Origin: Mesostigma viride
Lineage: Eukaryota > Streptophyta > Mesostigmatophyceae > Mesostigmatales > Mesostigmataceae
Reading direction: 5' to 3'
Assembly (NCBI GenBank): GCA_009746045.1
Contig: RPFO01000065.1
Coordinates: 572,768-634,767 of the forward strand
Length of the DNA stretch: 62,000 nucleotides
A program made the position numbers and the translations under genes. Shown here piece after piece: positions 33,261 through 60,545 of the stretch (position 1 is its first letter; every line of letters starts with the position of its first letter). The notes below the pieces were generated by a model. The model saw only the letters and a program-made list of their open reading frames with translations, had not been told where the DNA came from and made no database searches.

Positions 33261-33829
33261 GGCAGCACCGCCATCAGCGTGTCTGTGGGATGATCTCTTT
33301 CCATAGCACGGCTTTGCAGATGAAGTATGCGCTGCTTGTATCCCAGAAAGCTCAGCTTCCTCTCCTCAGCCCTGGATGAATGGTGGCAGTACAGAAAAGT
33401 ATAGGCCAGCATGTCACAGGAGTACAATGGATGTCGCAGGAGTACAATGGATGCTTAGCATTGATTTCTTCAACATCAGATGACATGCTGTGTTCCAACG
33501 GCTGCCTAGCCCATCCTCCCTTACACTCCTCCCTTACACACCTCCTACCTGTGACTCTCCTCTCACCGACACGAACATGCATGCACTGCCAGCAAGTTCG
33601 CGGTGGATGACCTGTGCCAACCATGACCCCACCACTGGCTGCAACACAGACCCGCAGACAACCAATCGTTCTTAACCCCCCTGCTTGCTGCGCCGCACAA
33701 AACGACGATCGCCATTGAGCTATCACCATCATCATCGATCATAAAGCAAATATCGCCATCACTGGTAATGAAGCCATGATCCTGATCAAGCAGGGTCATT
33801 AACAAGCACCGCTGGGCAGTGGGCGCTGG
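33261..33829. other. no gene recognised
   Basis: Contains a short local duplication (AGGAGTACAATGGATG, about 33416-33454). If the last exon of the minus-strand gene is spliced at its CATCAG|GTACGG site, a further exon could lie here, but none is clear. Confidence 0.3.
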
Positions 33830-49318
<15,489 letters not shown>

Positions 49319-50709
49319 GTCTGCGTGCGCGAGCGATAAATAAAGTCGATCGGTAGGGTCCACTCTACAGCACGGCCAGTCAGCACGGAGGACCGCTGCG
49401 AACTACTTTCCGGTTGTGCCCGCCAGCCTGATGTGCATGGAAATGCCTATTTTCCTTTCCCTTATCCGTTGTAAAGGCATGTTCCATTGTACAACAATTT
49501 AATAGCAATGCTTCATAATTCCAGCGTGAAACCAGTGGCAAACAGGCTGGCTAACGCTCCGGGAAATTATCCCAGGCATGGAGCCACCCGCAAACTATTC
49601 TAATGTCTTTCCTTACCGCAATTACCAATACCATATCACCGGAAGAAAATAGGGGTTCGTACGTGCGTATCGATATCTGCGAGCAATTCCTCATCAATTT
49701 CGCGGTCTGGTAGAAGCTCCACCATGCCTGTGTGATCGGGTGTCCCCCGCGTGTCCTGCATGGAGCTCGCACAATAACTTGGCAGTTGGCAGCCGCTGTT
49801 GGCAACATTAATATTATTCTGGCGTCTGAGTTTTTGTGTACGGCCAGAAATGATATCTACTTTGCGTACTTCAGCAGTTCAGTGCTGTTGCTCGCCACTT
49901 GTCAAAACATGAACGGGTCTGCGTAAGGGTTGTATTCTTACCGTGTATTCCATTTTCCCCAGTCCACACATAGCTGAGACCAACGACCAGGTCTAGGAAA
50001 AGCCCGTGACTGCATCTTGATACCATAGGCTTAGCAGGGATTAACTACTGGTTATATTTGGAATAAACGTACACCTATTTACCTGGAAAAGCCCGTGACT
50101 GCGTGATGGAGCGGAGGCCTTGGCGTCGGAGGTGGCATGGGTGAAGTTCGTGAATGTGTTTTATTTTGGTATTTCTACTGTTTCTCTTTCCACTACTGTA
50201 TGCCTGGAAGAAAGCCTCTGTGTGATACTGGTCACGCATCACAGCCCCACTGTGTGTGGCCCTGGGACCCATACTCCGGCGTCGACGTATCACCGCGAGC
50301 GGCACCTCCCACACTCCTACGTCCAAATCGTGGGTAGCCATTGGGGTGCACATGATCGATATCCTATTACTTAGTGTGATGTATGCAAACCGCTCGATCC
50401 AGATCGTAAGTAGGCAAGCAGCTTATTATCATTTCAAACGAATACCCTTCCACAAACCTGAAATGGTAACTGTAATCGGACAGCTGGCCCCTGCGTCCAG
50501 AACATCTGTATCACAAAATTAATGAACATCACAACCATGGACTACAAAATCGAGCAGTCCAGAATAGATACGTGACTTCACACGGCAGTAGCCATTGCTT
50601 GATATTTCAGTCGGTTGTAATGGCCCACCTTTCTCGAGACCAGTGGCCGGCGGCTGGTGCCCAGGCCAGTGCTATTCGTTAATGACATGCTAATTAATTA
50701 CTTAATAAG
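49319..50709. other. no gene recognised; upstream region of the minus-strand gene
   Basis: Would contain the promoter and 5' UTR of the gene starting at 49318. AGCCCGTGACTGC occurs twice (50000 and 50092), related to the palindrome at 50710. No coding region could be supported. Confidence 0.4.
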
Positions 50710-50728
50710 CACGTGACTGCGTCACGTG
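50710..50728. other. palindrome CACGTGACTGCGTCACGTG
   Basis: Eight-base arms around TGC, preceded by an AATTAATTA tract. The same 19 bases occur at 24779-24797, and a decayed form (CACGTGACTGCATCA) occurs at 20424. Each stands at the left edge of a LINE-related segment. Confidence 0.75.
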
Positions 50729-51093
50729 GGTGCCAATACTACAGAGTAAAGGAACCTTCAACCCTATATACACGGCGAGAAGGAGGGAGGGCGCCCTAGC
50801 TTCTCTCACTGCCGCAAGTGGGCAGGCCACAGAGCGCTCTCTCCACAGCATGGTGCCGGGGCGCAACACTGTGGGTGCAATACAACCAGTGCAATACCAT
50901 AGGCTGACGCATAGCTTATGCTACAAAGGTGAGGTGGGCTCAAGACGTCGGTGAAGGCGCAAGCTGATGGCCACAAGGTGCCAGAGCTAATTGAAGGTAC
51001 TATAACGCTTGGCGCTAATATCATTTCAAGTGCTGTAATGCCTAAGCTATCCCATAATCGATTGCCCCCATCTAGACAACTAGCTTGAGTGCT

Positions 51094-51290
51094 CTATCCC
51101 GGGGGAGCCCGGGGGGGCTTCCACAGTTTCTTGTTGACATTAAGGTCCCCGCCCCGCCAGTACACTTGGGGCTTCTCGGGGTTGGTGTTGTGGCGGATGT
51201 AGTCGGGCCACTGATCGCGGCGTTGCTGCTGCTGGGCTGTCATCAGGTCGTCGTCAAGCGACCAGGAGGTGTTCACCAGCTTCTTGCGGC
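51094..51290 (-). pseudogene. LINE ORF1 C-terminal fragment
   Basis: About 60 codons. SLDDDLMTAQQQQRRDQWPD, then VYWRGGDLNVNKKLWKPP, match LDDDLTLAQQQRRRELWPTY and VYWKGAAIYVGHKPWQATPP of the intact ORF1 at 20488. Only the end of the ORF is present. Confidence 0.8.
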
Positions 51291-51590
51291 GAGAGAGGAC
51301 TGTGATAACATGCTAGTGCGACAACTAACCGATCTACTGGGCGCATGTCATGCATTGTATTGTGCCGTTCGGCCATGCATATTGCAGCCAGCAGCATGTT
51401 ACATGTCTGGGAGGTAAGGCGCGAGGCACGAGACGTTGACACCGCGGGAAGTAGCCATGTCCGGCTTCAGCACTTATTTTACCGATGCATGCACATCGTC
51501 GTTCTCAGCACGTAGGAGTATCATGCCGGCAGCCCACATATCAAGGAGACAACCAGCGCAGGCCAGAAATCGGGAGAATCCGGACCATGG

Positions 51591-52167
51591 TGTTACGTCC
51601 TGGCTCGACTCTATCCCAAACATCTCGCCTAACCTTACCTAAACTAGTGATGAGGCACCTACCGAGGAGTGAGGAGCTATATTGGCTATAAGACCTAGGA
51701 CGCGACGACGCTGCTTCTCAATGCATTCCCTTATAATACGCCATATACCGAATAAAACCAGGGTACTACGAAGGAAACAATACTACACTGCCGTGACCCA
51801 AGCCTATATGTGTTAATTCATTTAACACACGCCGAGTGCCATTCACGAAGGACAACTGCTGCATAAATGATCGCCGACAGGCGTGTATGCTCGGGCCGAC
51901 ATCGACCCTCGCACACAGGACCAACGCACGTCCACAAGGTTCACACGCAGGATAAAAGGACCACTACTACTAAAGTACGCAGCGCGGCGCGACTGCACCG
52001 AACCACCATACTGTACAAGTGCCACGTCACAAGGCCCGGTACCGACCGGCCAAAAGGTCCTTACTACACGTAAGCCTAGGAAAGTCAGCGAACTGCTCCG
52101 GAATGGCTGAGGCAACAAGGGACCTAATTTACGTCCGTAACAACAACAAAAGTTACGCGACGTAACA
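51591..52167 (-). repeat. 3' LTR of a minus-strand Ty3/gypsy-like element
   Basis: 577 bp, bounded by TGTTACGTC and its exact complement GACGTAACA, i.e. canonical TG...CA ends. On the minus strand it is directly preceded by a G-rich polypurine tract, as a 3' LTR should be. The matching 5' LTR is outside the window. Confidence 0.75.
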
Positions 52168-52179
52168 CCTCCCCCCCAC
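52168..52179 (-). other. polypurine tract
   Basis: Minus strand TGTGGGGGGGAGG abuts the LTR start TGTTACG. It primes plus-strand DNA synthesis in LTR elements. Confidence 0.7.
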
Positions 52180-52535
52180 AAAGGTAGGGAGCCCTCTCCC
52201 TACGCACAGGGAGGAAACCAAGGGATAGGAAACCTAATGCACCCAGCACACACCAACACAATCGGCAGGCCATCCAAGATACAAAGCACCAACGTATTAA
52301 CTCGGTCTCCACCACCACGCCGGGAGGTGTAGGGTTAACCAGCACCAAGCCTGGTGGTAGGTTCCCCTAACTGCCTGGAACAGAGTCCTTGCCGGGGGGA
52401 CGGCACTGGGCAGGACACACAGAGTAAACAAATCAGTACCAAGGACCAAGAACGACCAGTCAACTGGCCAGAACGTGAGGGCGACTCTATATACCGGAGG
52501 GACAACACCCTCAGGTCGGGCCTAAGGCCCTCTAT

Positions 52536-54519
52536 CTAGTTGCCATCAGTCTGATAAGTGCCACGCGAGGCCAGCAGAACATCCAGATACGCATGGTAGT
52601 GGGCCACATCATCGGCATTGTCATGCCTATCTACAGTGAGGAAAACATCGGCCCACACGCCATCAGGAAAAAGACCCAGGAAGGCCCAGTAATACCTATG
52701 CTGCGTAAGAACGACCTGGCCACGGGCCCAGTCCAGGAAACCACAGGCAAAGAGGCGTAGGAAAGGCTCTACCGCGATCAAGCAGAGAGCCCGCAGGAGT
52801 AGGCGATGATACCGGATCCGAGAGCGCAAACCCGTCGGGAAGAACAGATCTACCAGGGGCTCCACGTCAGACGGCCACATCCGGATGTGCCGAACCTCAC
52901 GGAAGCGCCACCGACGGGCACACTGTCGCGACCCGAACGTCTCGAGGTAGTCGCTAGCCCGAGGAGGAGGATGGCCACGGGAGTCCAGACCCTGGCCCGG
53001 GATGGGCGCTGGACGACGGGCATCCCACTCTAGGATGGGCTGGAGAACCGTGCTGTACGTAGCACCCGGCACCACAGGAAACTCTACCGTAAGGGCATCT
53101 GAGGCCATAATGCCCAGAGGCGGAGGGTAAGCCCACTGGAACCCACCGTAGGTGTCCAAGTCATTGTGACGCCTAGCCCAGCGATACAGAACGCGCCGAA
53201 CCAGGATCTCGCCCTGGAACACAGGATCAGCTACAATAACCATATCGAAAGGAGGCCGATCAGTCTCAATGGGTAGGCCACGGTCCCGCGGCGCCCGACA
53301 CACCTGGGAGAGCCCGAGGGACATGGGCGAAATGGCAAGCTCGGCGGAGGCGCGCGGCAGGTCACACTGTCGGCAGGCGTGCGCAGACATACCGTACCCA
53401 AGGACAGGCGTGTCGCGCGACTCCGGCGTCGCATGCACCACAGAAGGGACCCGATCCTGATCGCCCTCGGACAACTCCCGGAGGGAATCAGCAGCGCGGG
53501 TGGCGCGAGGATCAGGGCCGCTGGCCCGAACAACCGCAGCCAAAGACCGCGGGGCCGAAGGGACAGGGGCCGAAGCAGGGGTATAGGAACCGGCACAGAC
53601 GCAGACGGCGCCGGTACAACAGGAGGTTGCGTCGGACCTGCTGCCGGAGGGGGTCGCGACGGACCCGCCACCGCAGCTGGCGCTCCGGTCTCCGGTGGCG
53701 GCGCACCCCCAGGCCACATGTTGAAAACAGGGCCCGTAGGGACAGGCAATCCGGCATACGACTGGTTACCATCCAAGCTCCAGTCGGGCACCGGAATCCT
53801 CTGCGGAGGACCACCCTCCCAAAGCCTGGGAAGACCGCCCGGGTCGCTAAAGAAACCCCGCGATGGCGGCGCTGGCGCTGTGGGGGGCCCGGAAGCGACG
53901 ACGGCGGGCGCGGCCGCTGGGGCGGAAGACTCGCGCAGAGGCGCAGGTACGTCGGTAGCAGGCGCAGAGACAGCCGGAGGCGTAGGAGCCGCAGCAACAG
54001 AAGAAACCGCAGCTACCGAGGGCTCGCACAGCGCGGGCGAAACCGTAGGCGCCGAGGCAACCGAAGGGGAAGGGGGCACAGATACAAAAGACACCCCACC
54101 TGGCGTGGCTGGAGCATGCGCCTGGGCCGCCACGAAGGCCCCGAAAGCCGCGGTCAGGGACTGGATCTGTGCCTGCATCGCAGAAACAGTCGCCGAGAGA
54201 GGATCAGGCTCACGATCCGAGCCCAAACGGGTAGGCTCCACCGACGCGCGCCGGGTCGACCGTGGTGAAGACGGGACTGGGGAAGGAGCCGACACTGAGG
54301 AGGAGGACGCTGCAGGGGAGGCCGAATACTCTGGCGTGTACTGTGCCTCGACTGGTGCGTCCGTAGGGGAAGGGTCGCCAAATGCTACTCCCGCTGTCTG
54401 GTCCGCGATCTCCATGAACTCGACCGCCCGTAGGAGGTCACAGGGGTTGTCATCTATATCTGCCTCGCCCTCGCCCGGAAGCCAGGGGAACACCTCCAGT
54501 AGTAAGAGCGGGCTACTAG
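52536..54519 (-). pseudogene. proline-rich Gag-like ORF of the gypsy element, one frameshift
   Basis: Minus strand. The first part (54519 to about 53590) is Pro/Ala/Ser rich with one helix (SATVSAMQAQIQSLTAAFGA). A frameshift near 53580-53595, beside GGGG/GGGGG runs, leads into the second frame (to 52536), with structured sequence such as VFQGEILVRRVLYRWARRHN and ADDVAHYHAYLDVLL before the stop. It resembles a Gag (disordered N-terminus, structured domain), but I see no zinc knuckle. The apparent start METN is supplied by the neighbouring LTR and is accidental; MEIADQTAGV about 54415 is a better start. Its place between integrase and the 3' LTR is odd for a Gag. Confidence 0.45.
54515..54519. 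other. target-site duplication ACTAG (left)
   Basis: Identical to 61030-61034; abuts the left LTR. Confidence 0.85.
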
Positions 54520-55003
54520 AGTTAGTCTCCATGCTTTGTTGTAGACTAAGTCTCAAAGGCATTGTGAATACAACGTATGAATAAGCCTTGTAAACCTACG
54601 TTGGTATGTGAATATAAATACCACGTGGGCTATGCAGATAGGAATGCTAGTCGAGTCGCATACGTTTCCCTAGATAGGTACTTTGGGTACTGGGGTACGT
54701 GACAGATGTCAGTACCCACTATACGTAGTGTCCTGTCATTGGACGGTACTAGAGTATCCTAGATAGGGACCGTACTGCAGCGTGCATTGATCTGTGATCA
54801 CACAATGCAGTGACTAGACTGCTACCTGTCATCGTGCGGCCTCGGGCCAACGGTCTGCACCCAACGGTCACTGGCGGCGCAGCCAGTGAGAGGAACGTTG
54901 ATAAAGGGTAAACCTATTTTCTAATGAACCAAGCAATTCATTGCTCTCAGCACACCGTGTTCTCAAGCAATATACCACGTCGTTCATTTCTCAATTCCTA
55001 ACT
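54520..55003 (+). repeat. 5' LTR of the Copia-like element
   Basis: 484 bp, identical to 60546-61029 except one base (54539 T, 60565 C). It begins AGTTAG and ends CTAACT, a 6-bp inverted repeat, instead of TG...CA. TATAAATA at 54613-54620 on the plus strand fits a U3 promoter for plus-strand transcription. Confidence 0.85.
54613..54620 (+). promoter_or_regulatory. TATA box in the LTR
   Basis: TATAAATA, about 95 bp into the LTR; repeated at 60639-60646 in the 3' LTR. Confidence 0.45.
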
Positions 55004-56480
55004 TGAATTTTATAAACGCTCTTCAGCAACATCAAACTCAACAACGGTTCAAACCGGCACTGGAAAAAAAAAAAAAAAAGAAAAGAAAAAAAAGAAATAA
55101 AGAAACTATATCTTGGGGACGACGATGATGATCAGCGTCGTCCGCCAGACAACAGGGCACCGGCTGATGTCGGTGCGCCTGCATGCAATAACAACAAAAC
55201 AAAAAGAAGACAAAGAAAAAGAAAACAAAAGAACAACCATGACAATACCAGCCAGGTGGAGGGTCCGGCTGCCGCGAGGCAGTCCGAACAACCCCCCTCC
55301 CCTGTGCGCCAGCCGGTGGCGGAGCCGGTTCCCCTACGGGGCACCGACCAACCCTCTTCCCCGGCGGCTGCGACAGCAGCACCCACTGCTGGAGCAGCCA
55401 TGGCGGCGGCAATGCGGCAGGAAAACAACCCCCCAGGAGGCACCGGCCCCGCGCCGGCCCCTGGGGCTTCCAGCGTAAGCAAGTCCGTTGCTTTCTTTCC
55501 TCATGCATGCTCTGATATAATGCTCAAGAGCGGTGGCTATCTTTTCAACATATCATAACCAAACAGAAAGCTATCGCTGCAGCATGAGGAGCATAGAAAC
55601 GCTCCAGCTGTTATGTGATAAAAGCACTCCTGGCCTATCCCCATCGCCGGCGGTGGGCGGCCTGGGCTGGACGGCATATGCAAACGAGACAAGTATCTCC
55701 GTCCACCCCAACGTGACTTATCTGAATGAATGTCATGTCTTTTGAACGCAGATCTCCCCATTTTATTTGGGATGAGTGTAAGGGTATTGTTGCTTTCTTG
55801 GCAGCACAGCCTCTACCCTCTAGGGAGACTGTTGATCCTCTCTATGTCAGGGCTGAGGGCCCTTAATCAAACCCACTGCTGTCAACTCCCTAGACATGGA
55901 GCTTGCCCAGCCGCCGCACATAATCAATAACGCATGCAGTAGTGGCAGAAGCCATTACCAAACGCATGTACTTGCGGGTAAAGACATGGCTGGTGCTAAC
56001 GCTCAAGCAGCACCGGGAGGCAATAACAAGAAACACTAACAGAAAACAAACAAACAAACAAAACTGTTACCAAACCATGGTTGGTGTTGAGGCAGCACAG
56101 ATGCTGTCCTCTCATTACAAGCAAACAAACGAAACTGTTACCAAACCATGGTTGGTGTTGAGGCAGCACAGATGCTGTCCTCTCACTGCAAACAAACAAA
56201 CGAAACTGTTACCAAACCATGGTTGGTGTTGAGGCAGCACAGATGCTGTCCTCTCATTACAAGCAAACAAACGAAAATGCTACCAAACCATGGTGGGTTT
56301 TGAGGCAGCAAAGATACTGTCCTCTCAATCAATACAATGAACAAACAAGAAAAGCTGCGATTAATTAATTAACAATAACAATACCAACAACAGGCCCTCA
56401 CAGGGCAATAACAACAACAACAACCGGCCCCAACAGGGCAACAACAACAACAACAACAACAATAGGCAACCTGGCAACCC
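55004..56480 (+). other. Copia-like leader and Gag region, decayed
   Basis: A-rich tracts (55062-55110, 55190-55235), then a Pro/Ala-rich ORF (55256-55558), then 55840-56840 with repeated material. 55800-55930 resembles 56736-56850 (CCCACTG...CAACTCC...AGGAGCTTGC), suggesting an internal duplication of the Gag end. No continuous Gag frame could be followed. Confidence 0.4.
56040..56330. repeat. 70-71 bp tandem repeat inside the Copia-like element, 4 copies
   Basis: AAACTGTTACCAAACCATGG then TTGGTGTTGAGGCAGCACAG; the last copy is diverged. Confidence 0.9.
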
Positions 56481-56640
56481 AGGAAGGGTCAGGTGCCTGA
56501 GGTGCTTCCAGACGGGGCACAGCCGCAACCAGTGCAACCACAACCCTACACTGGTCAACAATGTGGATCTCTGCCCAGGCTGCCACTACACGAGGCACAA
56601 CCTGGCCAGCTCCAGGCAGCCGTTGCAACATGCCTCGCTA
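56464..56640 (+). pseudogene. Gag C-terminus with CCHC zinc knuckle
   Basis: Frame RCLRCFQTGHSRNQC has C-x2-C-x4-H-x4-C (56494-56535), the retroviral-type nucleic-acid binding knuckle, followed by a second CPGC pair about 20 residues on. It is preceded by an Asn/Gln-rich run from AACAAC repeats. It places Gag upstream of integrase, as expected. Confidence 0.75.
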
Positions 56641-56827
56641 CCCAAATCAATGTGAGTTCTCTCACCTTGCTTACTCTGAGGATGATGATCTCATTACCGT
56701 TGGGGATGGCAGCCAGGGCATAATTGATTTTGAGGCAGCAACCTTACTGTCCTCCCAACACCCTGTACTGGAACCTTACATAAAAGCACTAACCCCACTG
56801 TTGACAACTCCATAGATATCAAGGAGC

Positions 56828-59130
56828 TTGCTCATCAGCTGCTGCCTAGCCATGGGTCATGAAACAGTGGCTGAGGAACTGGCCAGACGGCTGGGGGGTA
56901 GTAGCATGGGAAAACAACTCAGGAATGCAGTAAAACTGGCTAGACAACACTGTCAAGAATGTCAGTTTAACAGCCCCAAACCTAAAAAATGGCATACTGC
57001 AACTCCTTCCACCACTAGAGGCATGATAGTGGGGGATGTGATGCACATCAACAAAGATGTCCAACCCTACCTGATCCTAAAAGATTCATGGTCCAGGTTC
57101 ACAGTAATGGAACCCCTACCTGGCATGTCTGCAGGGCAGCTACGTGTTGCACTCATGATTGCTTTACCCAGATTCTACCCAGTTGACAGAATTTTGCTTG
57201 ATCAACAATTTTCTTGTCTGACTGACCTGGAAGGGTGTGAAGCAATAGAGATTGCTGGGCTGGAAGATCATGAGGGTCAGGGGGTCATTGAAAGAACCAT
57301 CAGATCTGTCAAAACCCTACTAGCCAAAAATCCTTCCAAGGATGCTACTTCAGGGGTCTATTGTGACAGGGCACTCTGGTGTCATGAAATGTGCACAACC
57401 CTAAACATGAGACCTGTCTTGCATGCCAAGTGGGGTGAAGTAATCCCAGCAGGCCTGCAGGCAGGTGTATATCCCCCAGAGGTGATAGCACTGTACAACA
57501 CTGCACGTGCACAAACCTCAGCAAAACTGGCAGAAAAAGATAAAACCCATCCCAGGCCAGTATTCCAAAAAGGTGATCAAGTTCTCTATTACAAGGAAAA
57601 CAGCTTTGGTAAGGTTGGAACTTGGCTAGGTCCAGTTACCATCCGTGGATTTACCAAAAACAGCAAGACCGTGGAGGTCAAGCACAATATCAATGGGAAG
57701 CGTCACAGGGTGAGCTGTCATAGAATTAAGAAGTATTATTCTCCCATGGCAGACGTGCCTGGGGAAGAGTCTTTAAGCATGGACTCACTACTTCTATCTG
57801 GCAACTCCAGCATGCCCAGCAGTAGCCCTGAGCCACCAATTACTGCTGTTGACAGCACCACAGCACCCTCTGTGAACCCTTCCACCCTCAGTGAAGCCAG
57901 GCCCACTTCACAACCTGGGGATTGCTTAACCAGGCACGAGGTAGCTGGGTTGGAAGCATTAGCTCAGCCCCAAGGCACCAAATTGTCTGCCAACCCTCCC
58001 GCTCTGAGGTCAAGATTGGCAGTCGCCTTGCAAGCATTACACAGGTCACATAAGCAACAAGCTGCTGTGGCCGAAGGGTTGGCAAAAGTCTCAGCTGTGT
58101 GCACTAGTCAGGACCCCTGGACCCTGGCAATAGACACTCAGGCACAGGTCAGTGTGATCAGTGCACAAGCCATCCCTGGTCTTGAGATTGCACCTTCATT
58201 TTGGGCACGGGTGCAGGATTTCTCAGGCCAAAGCTCACTGGATGTAGTGGGACAGGTGATGCTCCCTATACTTGGTATTCAGACACCCTTCCAGGTGGTG
58301 GAGGGGTACTCTGGTAACACCTTGTTGGGGGAACCTTTTGTATCCTATCCTGGGGTGCTTATCTCAGCTAATGAGCTCAGTGTCACAGGGGTGGGTGCAG
58401 TTCCTCTGGACCACTTTAAAATCCCTCTCTCCAGTATTGTCCCTGGTATGGATGCTGTCATCAAGGCAGTCAACACTCAGTATGCACCAGGGGAGATCCC
58501 TGATCTGGACAAGTTAGTGCACAGCCAGTTCCTCCATCCCTCAGCCTTTGGGCTGGGTAAGTGGGACATAGCCATGCACTCACCCCACCAAATCTCCCAC
58601 GTCATACAAGAATGCAAAACACAAAAAGGGTTTACCAAGTGGCTGATGGCCATTGTCCACCAAGCCAGGCAGGAATGGGTCCTGCCCAACCCCAAAAACC
58701 CTCAATACAAACCTCCTGTCACCCCTTCATGGGACGTGCCAGAGGGAGCCAAAAAGCTCAGATTAAAATTTGTTCTCAAACAAAAACCACAAAAAGTGGG
58801 CTCCCCAATCTTCCATGCCAGACCATGTGTCACAGAATTAAAGGGGACATCCACACTGCCAAAAGGGGAAACCTACACACCTGGGCTGCAACAAACCTCA
58901 CTCAGGATCATGCTCTCCCTATTCCTCCACAACCTCAATGCAGGCCAAGACTATGTCTGCAAAGCCACTGATATTAAAAGGGCCTTCCTCAGGGGGGACC
59001 CAGAAAAGGCTGAATCTGTGTGGAAAGGGAAGGTGTACGTGGTAGACACCCCAGCTGTGTGGAAACCTTACATTGATGAGCCCCACCTTATCATCAACAT
59101 TGGGGTGGAAGGGCTTGTCAGTGCCCCAAA
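56828..59130 (+). pseudogene. Copia-like Pol: integrase, retropepsin-like, N-terminal RT
   Basis: A long open frame (830 codons to 59320; the last 60 are out of frame). Integrase: a CQECQ zinc pair, core acids in VGDVMHI (about 57028) and LLDQQFS (about 57195), and E in QGVIERTIRSVK (about 57288). The D-to-E gap is about 29 residues, short of the usual 35. FGKVGTWLGPV is the C-terminal domain. Then AIDTQAQVSVIS (about 58129-58164) with a later LLGEPF resembles a retropepsin, but DTQ replaces DTG. RT begins near KLRLKFVLKQKP and has the Copia motif ATDIKRAFLRGD (about 58962-58997). Confidence 0.75.
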
Positions 59131-59600
59131 ATTTTCAGAGACTCAGCAGAGGAAGTATTCAAAAAGCTCAAGGCCACGTATGATGACCTGGACCCATGCT
59201 TTTTTGTTGTACCCACCCCCTCTGGACTGCTGTTCTTTGTGTGGCATGGAGATGACCAACTCATTTGTGGGCCTAGAGCTGAGGTGGAAAATTTATTCAG
59301 CAGGTCCAGGAATCATATGAGATTGGCAAACAGGTGGAATTGAGCACAACCCCCATCCAGTTCTGTGGCATCATGTTGCAGCTGCACAGGCAGCCAGATC
59401 AGTGGGTCTGCTCTCTCTCTCCTCCTGCAGAATATATCCAAGATTGTCTAGATCTGCTGCACACACTACCTCCCCTTACACATGTGTGCCACTGTTCAGG
59501 GCAAACTGGGGTGGTGGTCAGCCATCTGTGGGGCTCCCTTAGCTGTCATCAGCAGGGTCACCCATGATGTTCTAGTCAAGATAAAATGCAGTCACATCAG
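59131..59600 (+). pseudogene. Copia-like RT palm in shifted frames, GDD motif
   Basis: After a frameshift at CCCCAAAATTTT (59128-59139) the frame KIFRDSAEEVFKKLKATYDD leads to FFVWHGDDQLICG (59232-59270), where GDD takes the place of the usual YVDD. A second shift near 59300 leads to VQESYEIGKQVELSTTPIQF, a typical segment after the palm. Two shifts in 200 bp make this copy inactive unless they are sequencing errors in short homopolymers. Confidence 0.7.
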
Positions 59601-59611
59601 GAAGTTGGTCA

Positions 59612-60171
59612 ATGACTGCCCCCCCTCATCCTCCATGGCCTGAATCTGATGGAAGACATCCACATCCAAGTGTCATGGACAGCTCCATGGAGAGCAGAAC
59701 AATCAATCAGATGGGGGCACGGGAATCAGGGCTGTTTTTTCTCACCAACAGGTCAGATTACATGTCCCTCACTTCCTGGTACAGCAGGCTACACCGCAGA
59801 AAACCTGGCAGCAGCAACTCAGCTGAATGTCGTGCTGTGGTGTCTGCTGCATTGCATGCTCGTTCCCTGCAGCACATGCTCACCTGGCTACAAACCCAGG
59901 CAGGCAGCACATGCAATGTATCTCACATCTCTACACTGACAGCTTTTCTGTGATCAGTTTTCTAACCAAGAAATCTGTTTCTGCTGCTGTCCACACTGAC
60001 TTGGATTGGGTGATCCTCAAACAGGAGGCCACCTATTTTTCCAGCTGGACTCATGTGGATGATGAGGACAACCCAGCAGACGCTCTAACGAAGCTGCGGG
60101 ATGCTGCTGGCCAACAGTACCAGCTCCTCTTTCAGAACATGAACCCCTATGATATCAGAGTCAGTGTTTGA
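59612..60171 (+). pseudogene. Copia-like RNase H
   Basis: NSAECRAVVSAALHARSLQH, then in another frame LYTDSFSVISFLTKKS and DEDNPADALTKL correspond to the SSTEAEY, D-N and ADxxTK landmarks of Copia RNase H. One frameshift near 59925 separates them. The end is at 60171. Confidence 0.75.
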
Positions 60172-60545
60172 ATAAATGACTGGCCATAGCACAGTACACA
60201 ACCACCACACCCCCTTACCACAGCGATAGCTGCTGGGCGCCATAAAATTCAACACATTCGTTGTGGGGTGTGAGTGCTGGCTAGGTCAGATTTGTATCCA
60301 TTTGCAGCTTGAGGACACAAGCTTTGTATACACTTACTTAATGTGTGCTCCAATAACTGGCCAAACCAGCCAGCTGTGTACACCTTATTTAATGTGCAAT
60401 ATAACACCTGGCCAGAACAGCCAGCTGTAACCAACCTGGCTCAACCAGCCATGTCTCTTTTGTACCCCTAATCAACTTAAAAACAATAACAATAATGTTG
60501 GGGGTGCAGACCTGCATTAAGAAATAAATAATAAAACAATACTGG
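60172..60545. other. Copia-like 3' untranslated region
   Basis: Contains three diverged copies of ACTGGCCA...CCAGCCAG...GTGTAC (60270-60450). GTTGGGGGTGC at 60494 is the only purine-rich stretch, 40 bp from the LTR rather than touching it. Confidence 0.5.

Noticed and set aside
54520-55003. The 484-bp repeat as LTRs of the minus-strand gypsy element, with METN as its Gag start
   Set aside because: ACTAG duplications flank the pair, the inner part is plus-strand coding, and the gypsy element has its own LTR with TG/CA ends at 51591-52167.
55040-55062. tRNA T-arm-like GGTTCAAACC inside the Copia-like leader
   Set aside because: No A box or cloverleaf nearby; an isolated B-box-like match.
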